The position numbers and the translations under genes were made by a program. Of a stretch of 64,000 nucleotides of DNA, positions 23,170 through 34,195 are shown in pieces. Source of the DNA: Morinoia aosen (lineage: Eukaryota > Arthropoda > Malacostraca > Amphipoda > Talitridae); contig CM059569.1 of assembly GCA_030386875.1 (NCBI GenBank), forward strand, positions 43,129,842 through 43,193,841, written 5' to 3'. Position 1 is the stretch's first letter; every line of letters begins with the position of its first letter. The notes under the pieces were generated by a model. The model had not been told where the DNA came from. It made no database searches and saw only the letters and a list, made by a program, of their open reading frames with translations.

Positions 23170-23705
23170 GACGCTCCTCATCTGCTTAAATTTTAGTTAG
23201 GCCTCGTCTTCTAAGCTTCTCAGTTCAACTTCATCGCAATTGCTTCTATAATTACAGTAGCAATACTTACTTGGACTGCTAAAATCAAATACGCCCAGGC
23301 AAAAATGATACATTGGGTTAGTTTGTACATCAGGTACCGACGTCAAAGTTTGGACTGTAGTGTCTTTTGCTCATTTCTTTGTGTTTTCTTACACAGTATT
23401 TTGTCGAAAGGTGCTTTATCAATGGAACTTATTTGTAGCATCTTAGTGATGAAACATTAGAATGCTTTTACCTGTTCCTGGTGAATTAACTTTTCTTCAT
23501 TGCTCTGTTTCACCTTTGTTGTGCTTCATGCACTCCATCACATAATCATTTAATTCTCCAGTAGTTCATTATACGACTTTAATTTTAATCATCCTGTAAC
23601 TTTCTATTGGAAGTAAACGTAAGAATGTCGGACTTTTTTTCTCATTTCGTCAATAACTTAGCGTTGTTGTTGTTCTGTTCAGTGTGTAGATTACCTGCGT
23701 TGTAG

Positions 23706-24531
23706 TGTTATAGACTCTTTTCTTTTAGAATCCAAGTTCAAGGTTTTTCAATTTTTTCACCTTTTCAAGTCTAAAATCAAAGGAGTTATTTTCCGAAAGA
23801 AAACACGATTCTTTCAACGTGGCCACGTCATTTTTACTTGTTATGATGAAAGGTGTACACGAAATATGACAATGGGGTAGATGAGACTAGCAAATTTAAT
23901 GAACAATTGTTACCACAGTCTCACGTAACTTGGGTATGCAGCGATGACGAAGTTCTATAATAAGGTCTCGAATTGTACGTTAAATTATTACGTGAAGTTA
24001 ACACAGAATCAGAGTCAAATACGGAGTGCCTCGCCGTATGCAAATTTAACACATCTAATGAAGTGGCACGATGAGACCTTCTAACGTCGGAGTTACGCTC
24101 TATAATGATGATGCCCTAACCCTCGTCGACCCTTTAAGTAGCTGTCGTGCTGCAGGAGTTACCGCGGCTGATCATAGCCGTTGAAGTTGACGCGCACAGT
24201 CTCGTCGCTTAGGCCCAGACGCGCCTTCGGGTAGCAGCGCCAGCCGCTGAGACCGGGCTGCTGTTGCCATCCACTGCCACATTGGTGCCACGCTGGTGCC
24301 ATGCTGGTGCCACGCTGTTGCCATGCTGCCACGCTGCCCCTCGGAGCGCAGGTGTTGCCTCTTTCTTGTAACGGTCGAGCCCTCGCTGTGTACACATCGA
24401 CATCTGGCGCGTTGTATACTGCTGAGCATTGAGATTTCTTGATAGCAGAGTTCGGTGTAAGCTCTCACGTCCAACCGCCCTTTACTCTTTTTTGTGGCGA
24501 AAACTTAACGGTTCGTACTAGGGACATAACA
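23706..24531 (-). repeat. element 1, 3' LTR (826 bp)
   Basis: Starts TGTTATAGAC and ends GGGACATAACA. It contains an 11-bp tandem repeat (CTGGTGCCATG-like) near 24283-24320, with one unit fewer than the other LTR. Confidence 0.93.
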
Positions 24532-24544
24532 GAATCCCCCCAAC
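24532..24544 (-). other. element 1 polypurine tract
   Basis: The minus strand reads GTTGGGGGGATTC directly before the 3' LTR, the position of the plus-strand primer in LTR elements. Confidence 0.65.
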
Positions 24545-26217
24545 CTATATTAATCAACATCCTCCTGGATGTAGAATGGAAGTTTCCGTCTACTGAAGTC
24601 ACGCATCTGAGATTCGTACTTCATTGCAGGGGCGAAATTAGACAAGCCTTGAGATTTGTGCTTCTGACGCACTTCTGAATCGAAGATCTTGAACAAGCGA
24701 TAGCTTATTGTGGTCGTCGGGACGTCCTATTCCAATTCACTATCGAAGACCTTCTCTCTTGGCTAATGACGTTCTATCAGAGGCCTTCTGAAGACGTTCA
24801 AAGGGGTAAAAACCATCCTAATAAAATATCGAATATGCAATCGATCAGTCTATATTCGACCTCCTGCGTGTAGTTACTATGGACGTATTGCTGTCCAACG
24901 GTATCTTCTTCATTTTTTTCTTCGCCGTTGTTGAATCCGTATCCGGCGAAAATATAGATGTTCAGGGGAAAGTCCCGTCCTTCGTACGAGTGGGTGTACT
25001 GTTGCTGCAGATGGGAAGCTGGGTCCGCCTATTGCGTCACGCGCAGCTGTGGTAGCGGCGGGCTCGGACAGCTGAGTGGCCCTTTACTCGCAAGGTCGTT
25101 TGTGGTCGGCGCGCAGCAGAAGCGTATTGTGACGGCTGGCAGACCACGGTGCTACAGCCCAGGCGTCGATGGCACACGGTGCTCACACACTCTGCCTCTC
25201 GGCCGCTGCGCTGGTGCACTGGCGAGCAGTGTGAGTGTTGTTCAGGCCTCCGCCCGTCGCTCGCTTGCCCAGCGTGCCGTAGTCGGTCGTTCGTCTGCCT
25301 GCCTCAGTTGACACTGAGGTGCTGTAACAATCGTTCTACATTAATTTCAGCGCTTGGTAAGATTTTTCTCTCGGATTTCTTTTGACTTATCGTAATCAAT
25401 TGTGTCCATCTACTCATCACATCTCCCCCATGCCATTTACAGCCCGGTGTATCACCCTTCGATAGTGTTTTAGCTAGATCAAGTAATCTAAAGCAATAAG
25501 CTCAAAGAAATCCGTTAGAGAACATTATAACTAACACAAATGAAATAAATGAAAGGTAAATTAAATTGATGAGAGATCAAAGTAATCTAACGCAATAAGC
25601 TCAAAGAAATCCGTTAGAGAACACAAATGAAATAAATGCACGGTAAATGAAGTTAATGAGAAATACATAATATGACATTCAATATCTCGGATAATTAGTG
25701 GGCTGCAAAGGAAAGTTCCTACGTATTAGCACGCATTCCTGGAGAAGAGCTATAAAAGACATACGAACGGGTTACAAATTTGACATCGAGTAAAATTTTT
25801 CTGATTGATGAGCATCATCAAGGTAAATACATAAATTGATTTATAAATCGACATTAATCATGTAATACATCCTATCTGCATTTTGCTGGAGAAATCATTT
25901 AAATTTAAGTCGAAGCACTTATCCTAAAATTGAAATATGAAAGAAATGTTAAACACAAGGGAAATGATTAGAAAACATTATTAATATTAAACCTAGAACA
26001 TTTGGGAGTGAAATGAGATAATCATTATTGAAGTTTTGGGACGTGGAAAATCAGTTAATTCTAAGTCAAAGCACGTATCCTAAATTTGTAATACGAAAGA
26101 AATGTTAAACACAAGGGAAATGGTTAGAAAACATTAATATTAAACATAGTACATCTTCCGAATGAAATGGAGCAATCATCATCGAAGTTTTGGGACGTCC
26201 TTGCGAGACACAAATAA
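24545..26217 (-). other. element 1 non-coding region between pol and 3' LTR
   Basis: 1.7 kb without a credible frame. It holds two tandem duplications: about 25480-25665 (AGCTCAAAGAAATCCGTTAG twice) and about 25925-26200 (GAAATGTTAAACACAAGGGA twice, about 160-bp period). A GC-rich stretch at 24960-25310 has open plus-strand frames, but they run against the element and resemble nothing. Confidence 0.6.
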
Positions 26218-29200
26218 TCATACATAGTTTGGGCGTCTCGTCCGATTCCTCAGAGAGTATCTAGGAATCATTCCTTCATTCCTCTGGCTTGTGCTCGGCA
26301 CTGTAGGAATGTCGTTCGTCTCTGCCCCTTGCAGTTCGTCCTTTTCTTCGTCGTTGTTGAAAGGGAAGGCCATGGCGTCGTCAAGATAAGCACGTTTCAC
26401 ACGGTTCAGGTGTACGGTCTGCTCCTTTCGGTCTGAATATAGACCTCTGATAGTGATGTTATTTCCACGTCTGGAGGTAATTCTATAGGGGCCTCGGAAT
26501 CTCGATGGAAAGGCTCTGTCCTCGACACACCTCCCTTCATTCCTCAACATAATAAGGTCCCCAGCTTGGACATCACATTCTTTGGCCGTTCGATTGTAGA
26601 TCTTCGCCGCAGCTTGCCTGGCCGCCTCAGAGTTTTTTCTAACAGCAGCAAATGCTTTGGACAGTCGGAGCGAGACTTCAGTTGAATACTCTTTGTCACA
26701 TGCGTAGTTTATAGGCTGCTCCTTGAAGATGTCGTGGAAGGGAAGGTTTGCGTCTCGGCCGTAGAACAGAAAGAACGGCGTGTCCTTAATCGCAGTCTGA
26801 TAGGAAGTATTCACCGCGAGAGTCGCAAAGGGAACGCTCTCGTCCCAAGTGAACTTATCTTCAGCCGCTAAGTGAGAGATTGCAGTCTTTAAGATACCGT
26901 TCATTCTCTCGCAGCAACCGTTCGCCATCGCGTGGTAAGCAGTCGTCGTTTGTGATCTCGCTTTGAGATTTTTGCAGACGTCCTGGAATAACCTATTGGT
27001 AAATTCGCTGCCTCTGTCACTGACGATCGTATTCGGGGCAGAGAATTTTCCGACGTATTGGACAAAAGCTCTGGTGACAGTATCCGCAGACTTATCTGTA
27101 AGGGGATAAGCATCAACATACCTAGTAAAATGATCAACTATCGTTAGGAGGTATTTGTTGCCTGCGTAACTAACAGGAAGCTCAACAAGGTCAACTGCAA
27201 CTCTTTCAAGGGGATATGAAATTTCAGGGAATTTTCCCAAGGGAACTTTAAATTGACCCTGCCATTTTGTTCGTTGGCAAGCTAGACATTTCTTTACATA
27301 CTCTTTGACGTCACGAATTTGATTAATCCAGAAGAATTTATCTCTGGCACGTTCAAGAGTTCTTAGGAAACCCATATGAGCGGACAAATCGTTGTCATGG
27401 CTCAACTTTAAAGCTACCTTAACTAAAGACTTAGGAATGACTATTTGTACATTACTTCTACCGTTTCTGCGTTTCTTCCTCGACAATCTACACAGGACAT
27501 TGTTCTCATCAATAAAATATTCGTCAATGTTTGAAATCTTAGCATCACCCAAGTCATTGCCAGTTAACAAGTTTCTTACACCAGACCAAAGTGAGTCCTT
27601 TTCTTGCTCTGAAACAATATCATCCAGGCTCAATTGCTTTGCCTCGACGGCAACACTGTTATCACGTTCACTGTACACGGGTGGAGGGCACACGTCGTCG
27701 ACGGGAGCATCTGTCGCATTATTATTAGAACAAGGCTTAATTCTAGAAGGAACATCAGCATTAATTTTAGGATCATTCTTATTACTACAATTTGACTCAT
27801 CAGTGTCTACGACAGCATTGACGATTCTTTCAGATCTAGACAAATAGTCGGGCAAATGGTGTAGTGCTCCCGGCTTGTACCGAACAGAGAAATTATATTC
27901 CTGGAGAAGCAAAGCCCACCTTGAAATACGGTGATTACCTGTTTTATTAGCAAAAATGAACGTTAAGGGACGATGATCTGTTACCACGACGAACTCATTT
28001 AAGTACAGGTACGCATCATAATGTTTGATTGAATCATGGATAGCGAGAGCTTCGAGTTCTGTTGCAGAGTACTTAAGTTCATTTCCTTTTAATTTACGAC
28101 TATAGTATGCTACTGGCAGCTCAATGCCGTCATGCATCTGAAGTAATGCTCCTCCAATTGCAATGCCCGAGGCATCAGTGTGCAACACAAACTCTCTCTG
28201 AAAGTCAGGAAATTTAAGTATAGGCGCAGACACAAGTTTATCTTTTAAATCATCGAAAGCTCGCTGATGGACGTCAGTCCATTTAAACGAGTTCGTTTTC
28301 TTTGTAAGCTCGGTTAGAGGTGCCGCGATATGAGCATAATTTTTAATGAATTTTCTGAAAAACCCGGTTGAGCCTAAGAATCTCTTCACCTCTTTAGCAC
28401 TCCTAGGTCTCAAAGCATCCGCTAGAGCTCGCACTTTGTCAGGTCTGGGAGTTAGTCCCTCTGAACTGACTTTGATACCAAGGAAAGTCACGCTGCTCGC
28501 CGCAAATTGGCATTTCTTGAGACTTAATTTGAAGCCTGAAGCAGCTGTTTGAAGTAACGCCTTATCCAAATGTTCGACATGAGTTTCGAAATTTTTAGAG
28601 TAAATAATGATGTCGTCAACATAACAGAACAGAAATTTTGAAATGAATGGGGAAAAAGCCATATTAACTGCTCTTTGAAGTGCAGCTGCGGACGTGATAA
28701 GACCTTGGGGTGACCGGCAGTACCTGTAACTACCTGTAGGCGTTCTGAAAGCGGTAATGTCTCTGCTCTCTGGGGACAATTCGATCTGATGATAGGAGCT
28801 TCTCATATCAAGGGTCGTGAATAAATTTGAGTCCTTTAGACTTTCGAGGGTGTCAGTCATATGCGGGATAGGGAAAGTGTCTTTCTTAACTATTTTGTTG
28901 ATAAGACGAAAATCGACAACAATCCTATGAGTTCCATCGTTTTTTCTGACTGTCAAAATAGGTGACGACCATGGGGAGTAAGCTGGCTCTATAACTTTCT
29001 GTTTCAGCATCTCTTGGACATGCTCTTCAACTAATTGTTTTGTAGCGTGAGGAACTCGATATTGCGGTGTATTGATGGGGGAGTGTCCCTGAACGTCTAA
29101 TCTATGCACAGCATTTCGCGCATGACCAATCTCGTCTCCAACCGCGAACGCATTCCTATGATTGTTAATTAAATTTACAAGGGTCGTTCTCTGATCTAAG

Positions 29201-30114
29201 TTCAAATGTGACAAGTCAACATCGTCAATCATCTGGTTGAATTCAGGTTCATTTCGTTTCTCTGCGACTGGCAACAGTTCACTGTTAGGCAGTAACTCAG
29301 GGTTGCACTGACTCAAGGGGCTTTCAGTCAGAGCGGGAGCTCGTCTGGCGTCATGCACTGTCGCTACGGCACCATAGGCCTTGCGCTGTGCCTGAGCTCG
29401 AGCATCACTTTCGCTTTCGTCTGAGCCAGGCTCTGGGTCCTCAATGGCAACATCTAAACTAGCACAAATTTTATTTCTAGGCACAAGAACATTCTTATCA
29501 TTATAATTTACAAAAACTACAGGCACGGCGCCATCACGGACTTTGGCCAACGTACGAGGCACTGCTATTCCTTTGCATGTAACGCTCTGTTTTAGAACGA
29601 CTGTCTTTCCATTCATGTGCTGGGGAACTCTCAAATAGGAGTGACATAACGTGCCTCCTTCAACAGTCAGATCATGTGACATTCTCGCGACACTGAATGA
29701 AGCATCCTCTGATTGTTTTACAAAATTTACTGAATTAGAAGCAGCAACTGACTGAAATGGGTAAATTTTATCATTAATTCTCACGTGACCTTTCTCATTC
29801 TGACTGTATTTTATTTCAACGCCGAACCTCTTAAGGAAATCTCGGCCTATCAAGACAGCTCCAGGGAAGTAAGAATCTTCCACAATTATAGCGGAATGGC
29901 AATACTCAACATCACCTAGTTTAAATTTCAGGTCAATCGTACCTCGAGTGTGGAGATTATCTCCATTTACAGAACAAAGAACTTTAGTGCATCGTTTAAT
30001 TCGGGGAAGAGTTTTGAATAATTTGCTAATTACACAAGATTTCACAAGAGTCACGGAAGAGCCTGAATCAACGAAGGTAGAGCACTTTTTCTGTTCAACA
30101 TTTAATGAAATCAC
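26218..30114 (-). CDS. Gypsy-type Pol polyprotein (element 1)
   Basis: An intact frame of about 1298 codons. The aspartic protease motif FVDSGSS is near residue 15. Reverse transcriptase has the YVDD catalytic box near 497 and the preceding RSPQGL region. RNase H has HTDASG near 642. The integrase has an HHCC zinc finger near 905-940 (ending CLACQRTK) and a DDE core: D in VAVDLVELP near 971, D in VSDRGSEF and E in NGCCERMNG near 1070. It ends in a basic tail. The frame is -1 relative to gag and overlaps its end. It opens at a stop near 30171, and the first possible start is only a GTG at 30114, so production as a Gag-Pol frameshift fusion is more likely than independent initiation. Confidence 0.95.
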   Translation of the reverse strand: MISLNVEQKKCSTFVDSGSSVTLVKSCVISKLFKTLPRIKRCTKVLCSVNGDNLHTRGTIDLKFKLGDVEYCHSAIIVEDSYFPGAVLIGRDFLKRFGVEIKYSQNEKGHVRINDKIYPFQSVAASNSVNFVKQSEDASFSVARMSHDLTVEGGTLCHSYLRVPQHMNGKTVVLKQSVTCKGIAVPRTLAKVRDGAVPVVFVNYNDKNVLVPRNKICASLDVAIEDPEPGSDESESDARAQAQRKAYGAVATVHDARRAPALTESPLSQCNPELLPNSELLPVAEKRNEPEFNQMIDDVDLSHLNLDQRTTLVNLINNHRNAFAVGDEIGHARNAVHRLDVQGHSPINTPQYRVPHATKQLVEEHVQEMLKQKVIEPAYSPWSSPILTVRKNDGTHRIVVDFRLINKIVKKDTFPIPHMTDTLESLKDSNLFTTLDMRSSYHQIELSPESRDITAFRTPTGSYRYCRSPQGLITSAAALQRAVNMAFSPFISKFLFCYVDDIIIYSKNFETHVEHLDKALLQTAASGFKLSLKKCQFAASSVTFLGIKVSSEGLTPRPDKVRALADALRPRSAKEVKRFLGSTGFFRKFIKNYAHIAAPLTELTKKTNSFKWTDVHQRAFDDLKDKLVSAPILKFPDFQREFVLHTDASGIAIGGALLQMHDGIELPVAYYSRKLKGNELKYSATELEALAIHDSIKHYDAYLYLNEFVVVTDHRPLTFIFANKTGNHRISRWALLLQEYNFSVRYKPGALHHLPDYLSRSERIVNAVVDTDESNCSNKNDPKINADVPSRIKPCSNNNATDAPVDDVCPPPVYSERDNSVAVEAKQLSLDDIVSEQEKDSLWSGVRNLLTGNDLGDAKISNIDEYFIDENNVLCRLSRKKRRNGRSNVQIVIPKSLVKVALKLSHDNDLSAHMGFLRTLERARDKFFWINQIRDVKEYVKKCLACQRTKWQGQFKVPLGKFPEISYPLERVAVDLVELPVSYAGNKYLLTIVDHFTRYVDAYPLTDKSADTVTRAFVQYVGKFSAPNTIVSDRGSEFTNRLFQDVCKNLKARSQTTTAYHAMANGCCERMNGILKTAISHLAAEDKFTWDESVPFATLAVNTSYQTAIKDTPFFLFYGRDANLPFHDIFKEQPINYACDKEYSTEVSLRLSKAFAAVRKNSEAARQAAAKIYNRTAKECDVQAGDLIMLRNEGRCVEDRAFPSRFRGPYRITSRRGNNITIRGLYSDRKEQTVHLNRVKRAYLDDAMAFPFNNDEEKDELQGAETNDIPTVPSTSQRNEGMIPRYSLRNRTRRPNYV

Positions 30115-30944
30115 GGGGGAAAAGCTTTTCGGTTGCCGTGGAAGTTTTTTGACTTTACTGCGGCGATGTCACCATTCTGACTAGGATGGCCATTGAATTT
30201 GCGTTGATAATTATTAAATGGACGAGCATTTTTGTGTGAAGCACTTTGCCATTTAAATGGGTTCTTAGGCTGGTACGCTCGCTTTTGTGGTGAATTGTAT
30301 TGGTATTTCTCCACCACTACATCACTCTCGTGGGCGCGTCTCTTCCGGTTCAACAAAGATCTTTCTTCAATCAGAGATTCCTCAATAGATCTCGCTTTAT
30401 CTAAGAGTTTGGTCACACTCTCAGGGTCGAAATCATGAGATAATTTTTCACTGATCTTGGGATTCATATTTTTAATGATAGTCGGGATCAGAATTTTTTG
30501 TGCATTGGCATCCTCGTAGTGCCATTCTTGGCCGAACACGTCTTTCCAGCTAGCTAGAACGCGAGTTGCAAATGCATTGACACTCTCATCATTCTCTTGA
30601 CGCAGATTAAATAGGATTTTATGAACGGTTTTTCTATAATTCACGGCCCCCTTGTAAACAGAAATAAGCCAAGTTTTAACATCTTCCAGAGTGACTAATT
30701 GGTCCGACTTAAGAACATAAGAATCCCAAGCCTTCCCGGTAAGAGCATTTTTCAGATAACGACATTGCAAATCGATGTCATTCGTGTAGATGTCAACTCT
30801 GGTCTGAAAGTGTTTTAAAAATGAAGTTACACAGCCTTCACCATTAAATTTAGGCAGTTCAATTGCATGATTTAAAGTGACAAAGCTACTTTGATTGTTC
30901 TCCCCATTGTTACTTTGATTACTTTCATTATCGTCCCCAGCCAT
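30111..30944 (-). CDS. Gypsy-type Gag (element 1)
   Basis: 277 codons from ATG. The N-terminal third is acidic/asparagine-rich. The middle (about residues 30-190) has the helical pattern of retrotransposon gag capsids (IELPKFNGEG, then a W-containing segment GKAWDSYVLK). The tail is basic and asparagine-rich. No CCHC zinc knuckle is present, which is unusual for an LTR-element Gag but known in several Gypsy lineages. The last 58 nt overlap the pol frame and contain a slippery heptamer. It would form the particle in which reverse transcription occurs. Confidence 0.85.
   Translation of the reverse strand: MAGDDNESNQSNNGENNQSSFVTLNHAIELPKFNGEGCVTSFLKHFQTRVDIYTNDIDLQCRYLKNALTGKAWDSYVLKSDQLVTLEDVKTWLISVYKGAVNYRKTVHKILFNLRQENDESVNAFATRVLASWKDVFGQEWHYEDANAQKILIPTIIKNMNPKISEKLSHDFDPESVTKLLDKARSIEESLIEERSLLNRKRRAHESDVVVEKYQYNSPQKRAYQPKNPFKWQSASHKNARPFNNYQRKFNGHPSQNGDIAAVKSKNFHGNRKAFPP
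30144..30150 (-). promoter_or_regulatory. -1 frameshift slippery site A AAA AAC (element 1)
   Basis: The minus strand reads TCA AAA AAC in the gag frame, so the heptamer A AAA AAC sits in the X XXY YYZ register used by many retroviruses and retrotransposons. It is about 31 nt before the gag stop and inside the 58-nt window where the -1 pol frame is open. A downstream pseudoknot was not assessed. Confidence 0.7.
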
Positions 30945-31614
30945 GGTTTCAACTGATAATTAGGGCAAAATTGGCGAGGTAAAATAGGTTCACAATGAAC
31001 ACTGATAGCAATTTAGAGTTTCAAATTAGAAGTTTAAATGCAATATCTCGTACAATATGTTTCCAAATACACGGACATAATTGAATCTTTCGCACAATAA
31101 GTTTCCAAATGCACAGAAATAATTGGATAGATCCAACAAAAGCAATGCACATAGACACGAAATATCAAAAATAGAATACGCAATAATCTTATAAAACGGA
31201 TCAAATCAATAGGAAAACGGGTTAAATCAGTTAATAAAACGGGTTAAATCAATGAATAAAGCAACACACATGGATACAATGGCATCAAAATAAAGAGCAC
31301 AATAATCTTATTACGGAAGCGGTTTTGCATGGATTAATACATGTCATAAGGAAATAAATCAATAGGGCTAAGTTAATAAAACGAATTAAATGAATTAATA
31401 CACACAGTAAAGAAATAAATCAATACGCAAATAAAGTGACATGAGGACATACACATTTCTAGGGAAATATTACAAGTTATAAATGAGATGAATGAATTTA
31501 AATAATTACTTGGGCCATTTAATTTACGTTACAAAAATTTTTTTTTTTTTTTTTGAATAGGTAGCGTGGCTTTAGGTCCCTTGCGGAGACGTTGAGCGTT
31601 ATTGGGTTATGATC
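30945..31614 (-). other. element 1 leader (untranslated)
   Basis: AT-rich, with loose internal repeats (GTTTCCAAATRCACRGAMATAA twice; AAAACGGGTTAAATCA several times) and an 18-bp T run at 31538-31554. No frame. Confidence 0.6.
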
Positions 31615-31635
31615 CCACGTTCGCTGACCACCAAT
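31615..31635 (-). other. element 1 primer-binding region
   Basis: The minus strand after the 5' LTR reads ATTGGTGGTCAGCGAACG. A TGG within a few bases of the LTR edge is what a tRNA primer site needs; I cannot name the tRNA. Confidence 0.5.
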
Positions 31636-32472
31636 TGTTATAGACTCTTTTCTTTTAGAATCCAAGTTCAAGGTTTTTCAATTTTTTCACCTTTTCAAGT
31701 CTAAAATCAAAGGAGTTATTTTCCGAAAGAAAACACGATTCTTTCAACGTGGCCACGTCATTTTTACTTGTTATGATGAAAGGTGTACACGAAATATGAC
31801 AATGGGGTAGATGAGACTAGCAAATTTAATGAACAATTGTTACCACAGTCTCACGTAACTTGGGTATGCAGCGATGACGAAGTTCTATAATAAGGTCTCG
31901 AATTGTACGTTAAATTATTACGTGAAGTTAACACAGAATCAGAGTCAAATACGGAGTGCCTCGCCGTATGCAAATTTAACACATCTAATGAAGTGGCACG
32001 ATGAGACCTTCTAACGTCGGAGTTACGCTCTATAATGATGATGCCCTAACCCTCGTCGACCCTTTAAGTAGCTGTCGTGCTGCAGGAGTTACCGCGGCTG
32101 ATCATAGCCGTTGAAGTTGACGCGCACAGTCTCGTCGCTTAGGCCCAGACGCGCCTTCGGGTAGCAGCGCCAGCCGCTGAGACCGGGCTGCTGTTGCCAT
32201 CCACTGCCACATTGGTGCCACGCTGGTGCCATGTTGGTGCCATGCTGGTGCCACGCTGTTGCCATGCTGCCACGCTGCCCCTCGGAGCGCAGGTGTTGCC
32301 TCTTTCTTGTAACGGTCGAGCCCTCGCTGTGTACACATCGACATCTGGCGCGTTGTATACTGCTGAGCATTGAGATTTCTTGATAGCAGAGTTCGGTGTA
32401 AGCTCTCACGTCCAACCGCCCTTTACTCTTTTTTGTGGCGAAAACTTAACGGTTCGTACTAGGGACATAACA
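31636..32472 (-). repeat. element 1, 5' LTR (837 bp)
   Basis: The same sequence as 23706-24531 plus one extra 11-bp unit in the GGTGCCATG repeat (32213-32260). Confidence 0.93.
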
Positions 32473-32489
32473 TAGCGCTGTATTTAGGT

Positions 32490-32766
32490 GCGCTCGGTGA
32501 GGGCCCGAGCTGAAAGTTAGATAGGCCTTCTTTTTGTAGAAATAAAATGTCTATATTATATTAAGGACCAGCTTTTTCGGTTGACCGCTGTCCTTTTTTC
32601 AGCACCTACTACTTTTTTCTTCGAATTACATCTTATTTCGTAACTTTTCTCAACTTGCTGTTTCTCTTCTGCATAGATTTCGCGTTTCCTTACTCCATAC
32701 TAAATAGTACCTTCCTCTCTTTGGATCGCCTTTGTGGTGGATAGGGAGACTTGAACTATTAATCTA
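32490..32766. repeat. interspersed repeat R, copy 1
   Basis: It aligns with 57746-58075 and 58749-59090: GAGGGCCCGAGC, TAGATAGGCCTTCTTTTTGT, GGACCAGCTTTTTCGGTTGACCGCTGTCC, CAGCACCTACTACTTTTTTCTTC and CTCCATACTAAATAGT(A/G)CCTTCCTC. Copies are moderately diverged. It has no coding potential. Element 1 inserted at its left edge. Confidence 0.6.
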
Positions 32767-34104
32767 ATCAAAGTACGCTGCTGCAAATAGCTGAACTTCG
32801 CTGGTGAAATTGTGGTGCGTGAAATCAAGAACAAGGACTTGTTGCAACTTGTTTTATATTTGGGATTGCATCCAAGTTTTTATCTTCGAGTCGTAGGATG
32901 GCTGGTACGTAGCTGAGTCGAGCCTTCTCAGTTCGGTCTCTGGTCTTGCTATAATGAAACGGGTGTTGCCAAAATTGCGATAATGTAAAGTGACAATTAC
33001 TTATCGTAAAAGTGCTAGTTTTTGTATCTGGTTCCGCCTGAATAACCGTGAAGTTCTTGATCAATTAATTTGTTTTTAACTAATGAAATACTGCAAGAAA
33101 GGTGAACTCGAGCATGAAGTAATCGAAGGCTATAAAAAGCAGACAGCTTCCCTAAACTACTCCTAGATACATGAAAGTCCTTCAGTTTTTAGTGGATAAA
33201 ATAGCTCCCACGACTACCTAGAACAGTGGTCACACACGTTCGCGAAGTGCGGATTGGCACGATTATCGTCACTTTGGTAGATTCAGCTCAATCCTTAAAA
33301 TCTTTGCACGCTTTACGAAGTAGTTGTTCCGTGGATAGCTTGTCGTTTAAGCGGTTCGGAATATGTTTCCAGTTTGTGATTTTACCCTTCACCAATAATT
33401 GGATCAGACGCGAAAGCATTAACGTCGCAGCTGTCAGTGAAAGTTCCATTGTCGATTTGTGTGCACTTTGCGCTGTTTGTTTTTCGGTTGCAGTAATCGA
33501 GGTGTGTTCTCTAAAGAAAAGTTGAGATTTTAACGAGAGGAAAAAAAGGCTCGTTATGTAGATAATTGAACAAGTTTTTGTTGCCATCTACACCGTTACA
33601 ACGTCGTAAATTGCTTGTAGATATGGCCATAGACCATAAATGGTGTAGATTTATAGCCAATGACGACTTGGCCGGCGGGTGACAACGCCTGTCCGTTCGC
33701 TGAAGAGTGGACCTGAAAAACATCGAAGATGTTTTCGCGTGAACTCGAAGACTCCTTATACCCATGCTTGTTTAGTTCTCCATTAGTGTTAAAAACTGAC
33801 TGAAATGTAAGATGAAAATAAATTATTGTAATTTTTCTTCCATTTATCAGTTTCAGTAATGTAGCTCATAAAAACTGCGTTGCGCTTTTGTGTCATATCA
33901 GACTCTAGACGCATAATATGAACAGGAGCATCAGTTTGTGGGAACTTACTTTTGGATGTAAAAGCTGTTGGTTTAGTGATACCGCGTTGGACATTAATAT
34001 TTCTTACTTTTTTTTACGCGACAACCTAATATTAAGATTGTCTACTCCTCAACCTCTCCCTAAAACCAAACACACACTCACGCCTCCCTCCTCTATACGG
34101 TCGA
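32767..34104. other. no recognisable feature
   Basis: Unique AT-rich sequence; open frames on both strands near 33226-33587 overlap each other and resemble nothing. Confidence 0.45.
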
Positions 34105-34195
34105 TGGAACTAGTACCCATTTCGCATGCCTGGATCGAGTAGCTATAAAGGCAAATTCTCCATTCCACAACGGGGTGATATACTGGGCTGGCGCT
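34105..34195 (-). mobile_element. decayed fragment of the SINE family
   Basis: GGAACTAGTACCCATTTCGC, GCCTGGATCGAGTAG and CCACAACGGGGTGATATACTGGGCTGGCGC follow the order of the SINE body up to the B-box edge, with many substitutions. Confidence 0.5.

Larger units (their letters stand above)
23706..32472 (-). mobile_element. complete Gypsy-type LTR retrotransposon (element 1)
   Basis: Read from 32472 down to 23706: 5' LTR, leader, gag, pol, a 1.7-kb non-coding tail, polypurine tract and 3' LTR. LTR ends are TGTTAT...ATAACA. Both reading frames are intact and the LTRs differ, as far as I can see, only by one 11-bp repeat unit, so insertion was recent. The protease, RT, RNase H, integrase order is that of Gypsy/Metaviridae. 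Only TAG matches directly on both flanks, shorter than the usual 4-6 bp duplication. No env-like frame is present. It lies about 0.5 kb downstream of SNRPG in the opposite orientation. Confidence 0.93.

Noticed and set aside
24159..24474. Frames in the element 1 LTR (also 32089-32415)
   Set aside because: They lie in the LTR, differ between copies by the 11-bp VNTR (which shifts the frame), and have no homology I recognise.
24958..25311. Possible env or accessory gene in the 3' part of element 1
   Set aside because: The frame is on the wrong strand, has no signal peptide or membrane segment, and its complement is also open because of GC content.
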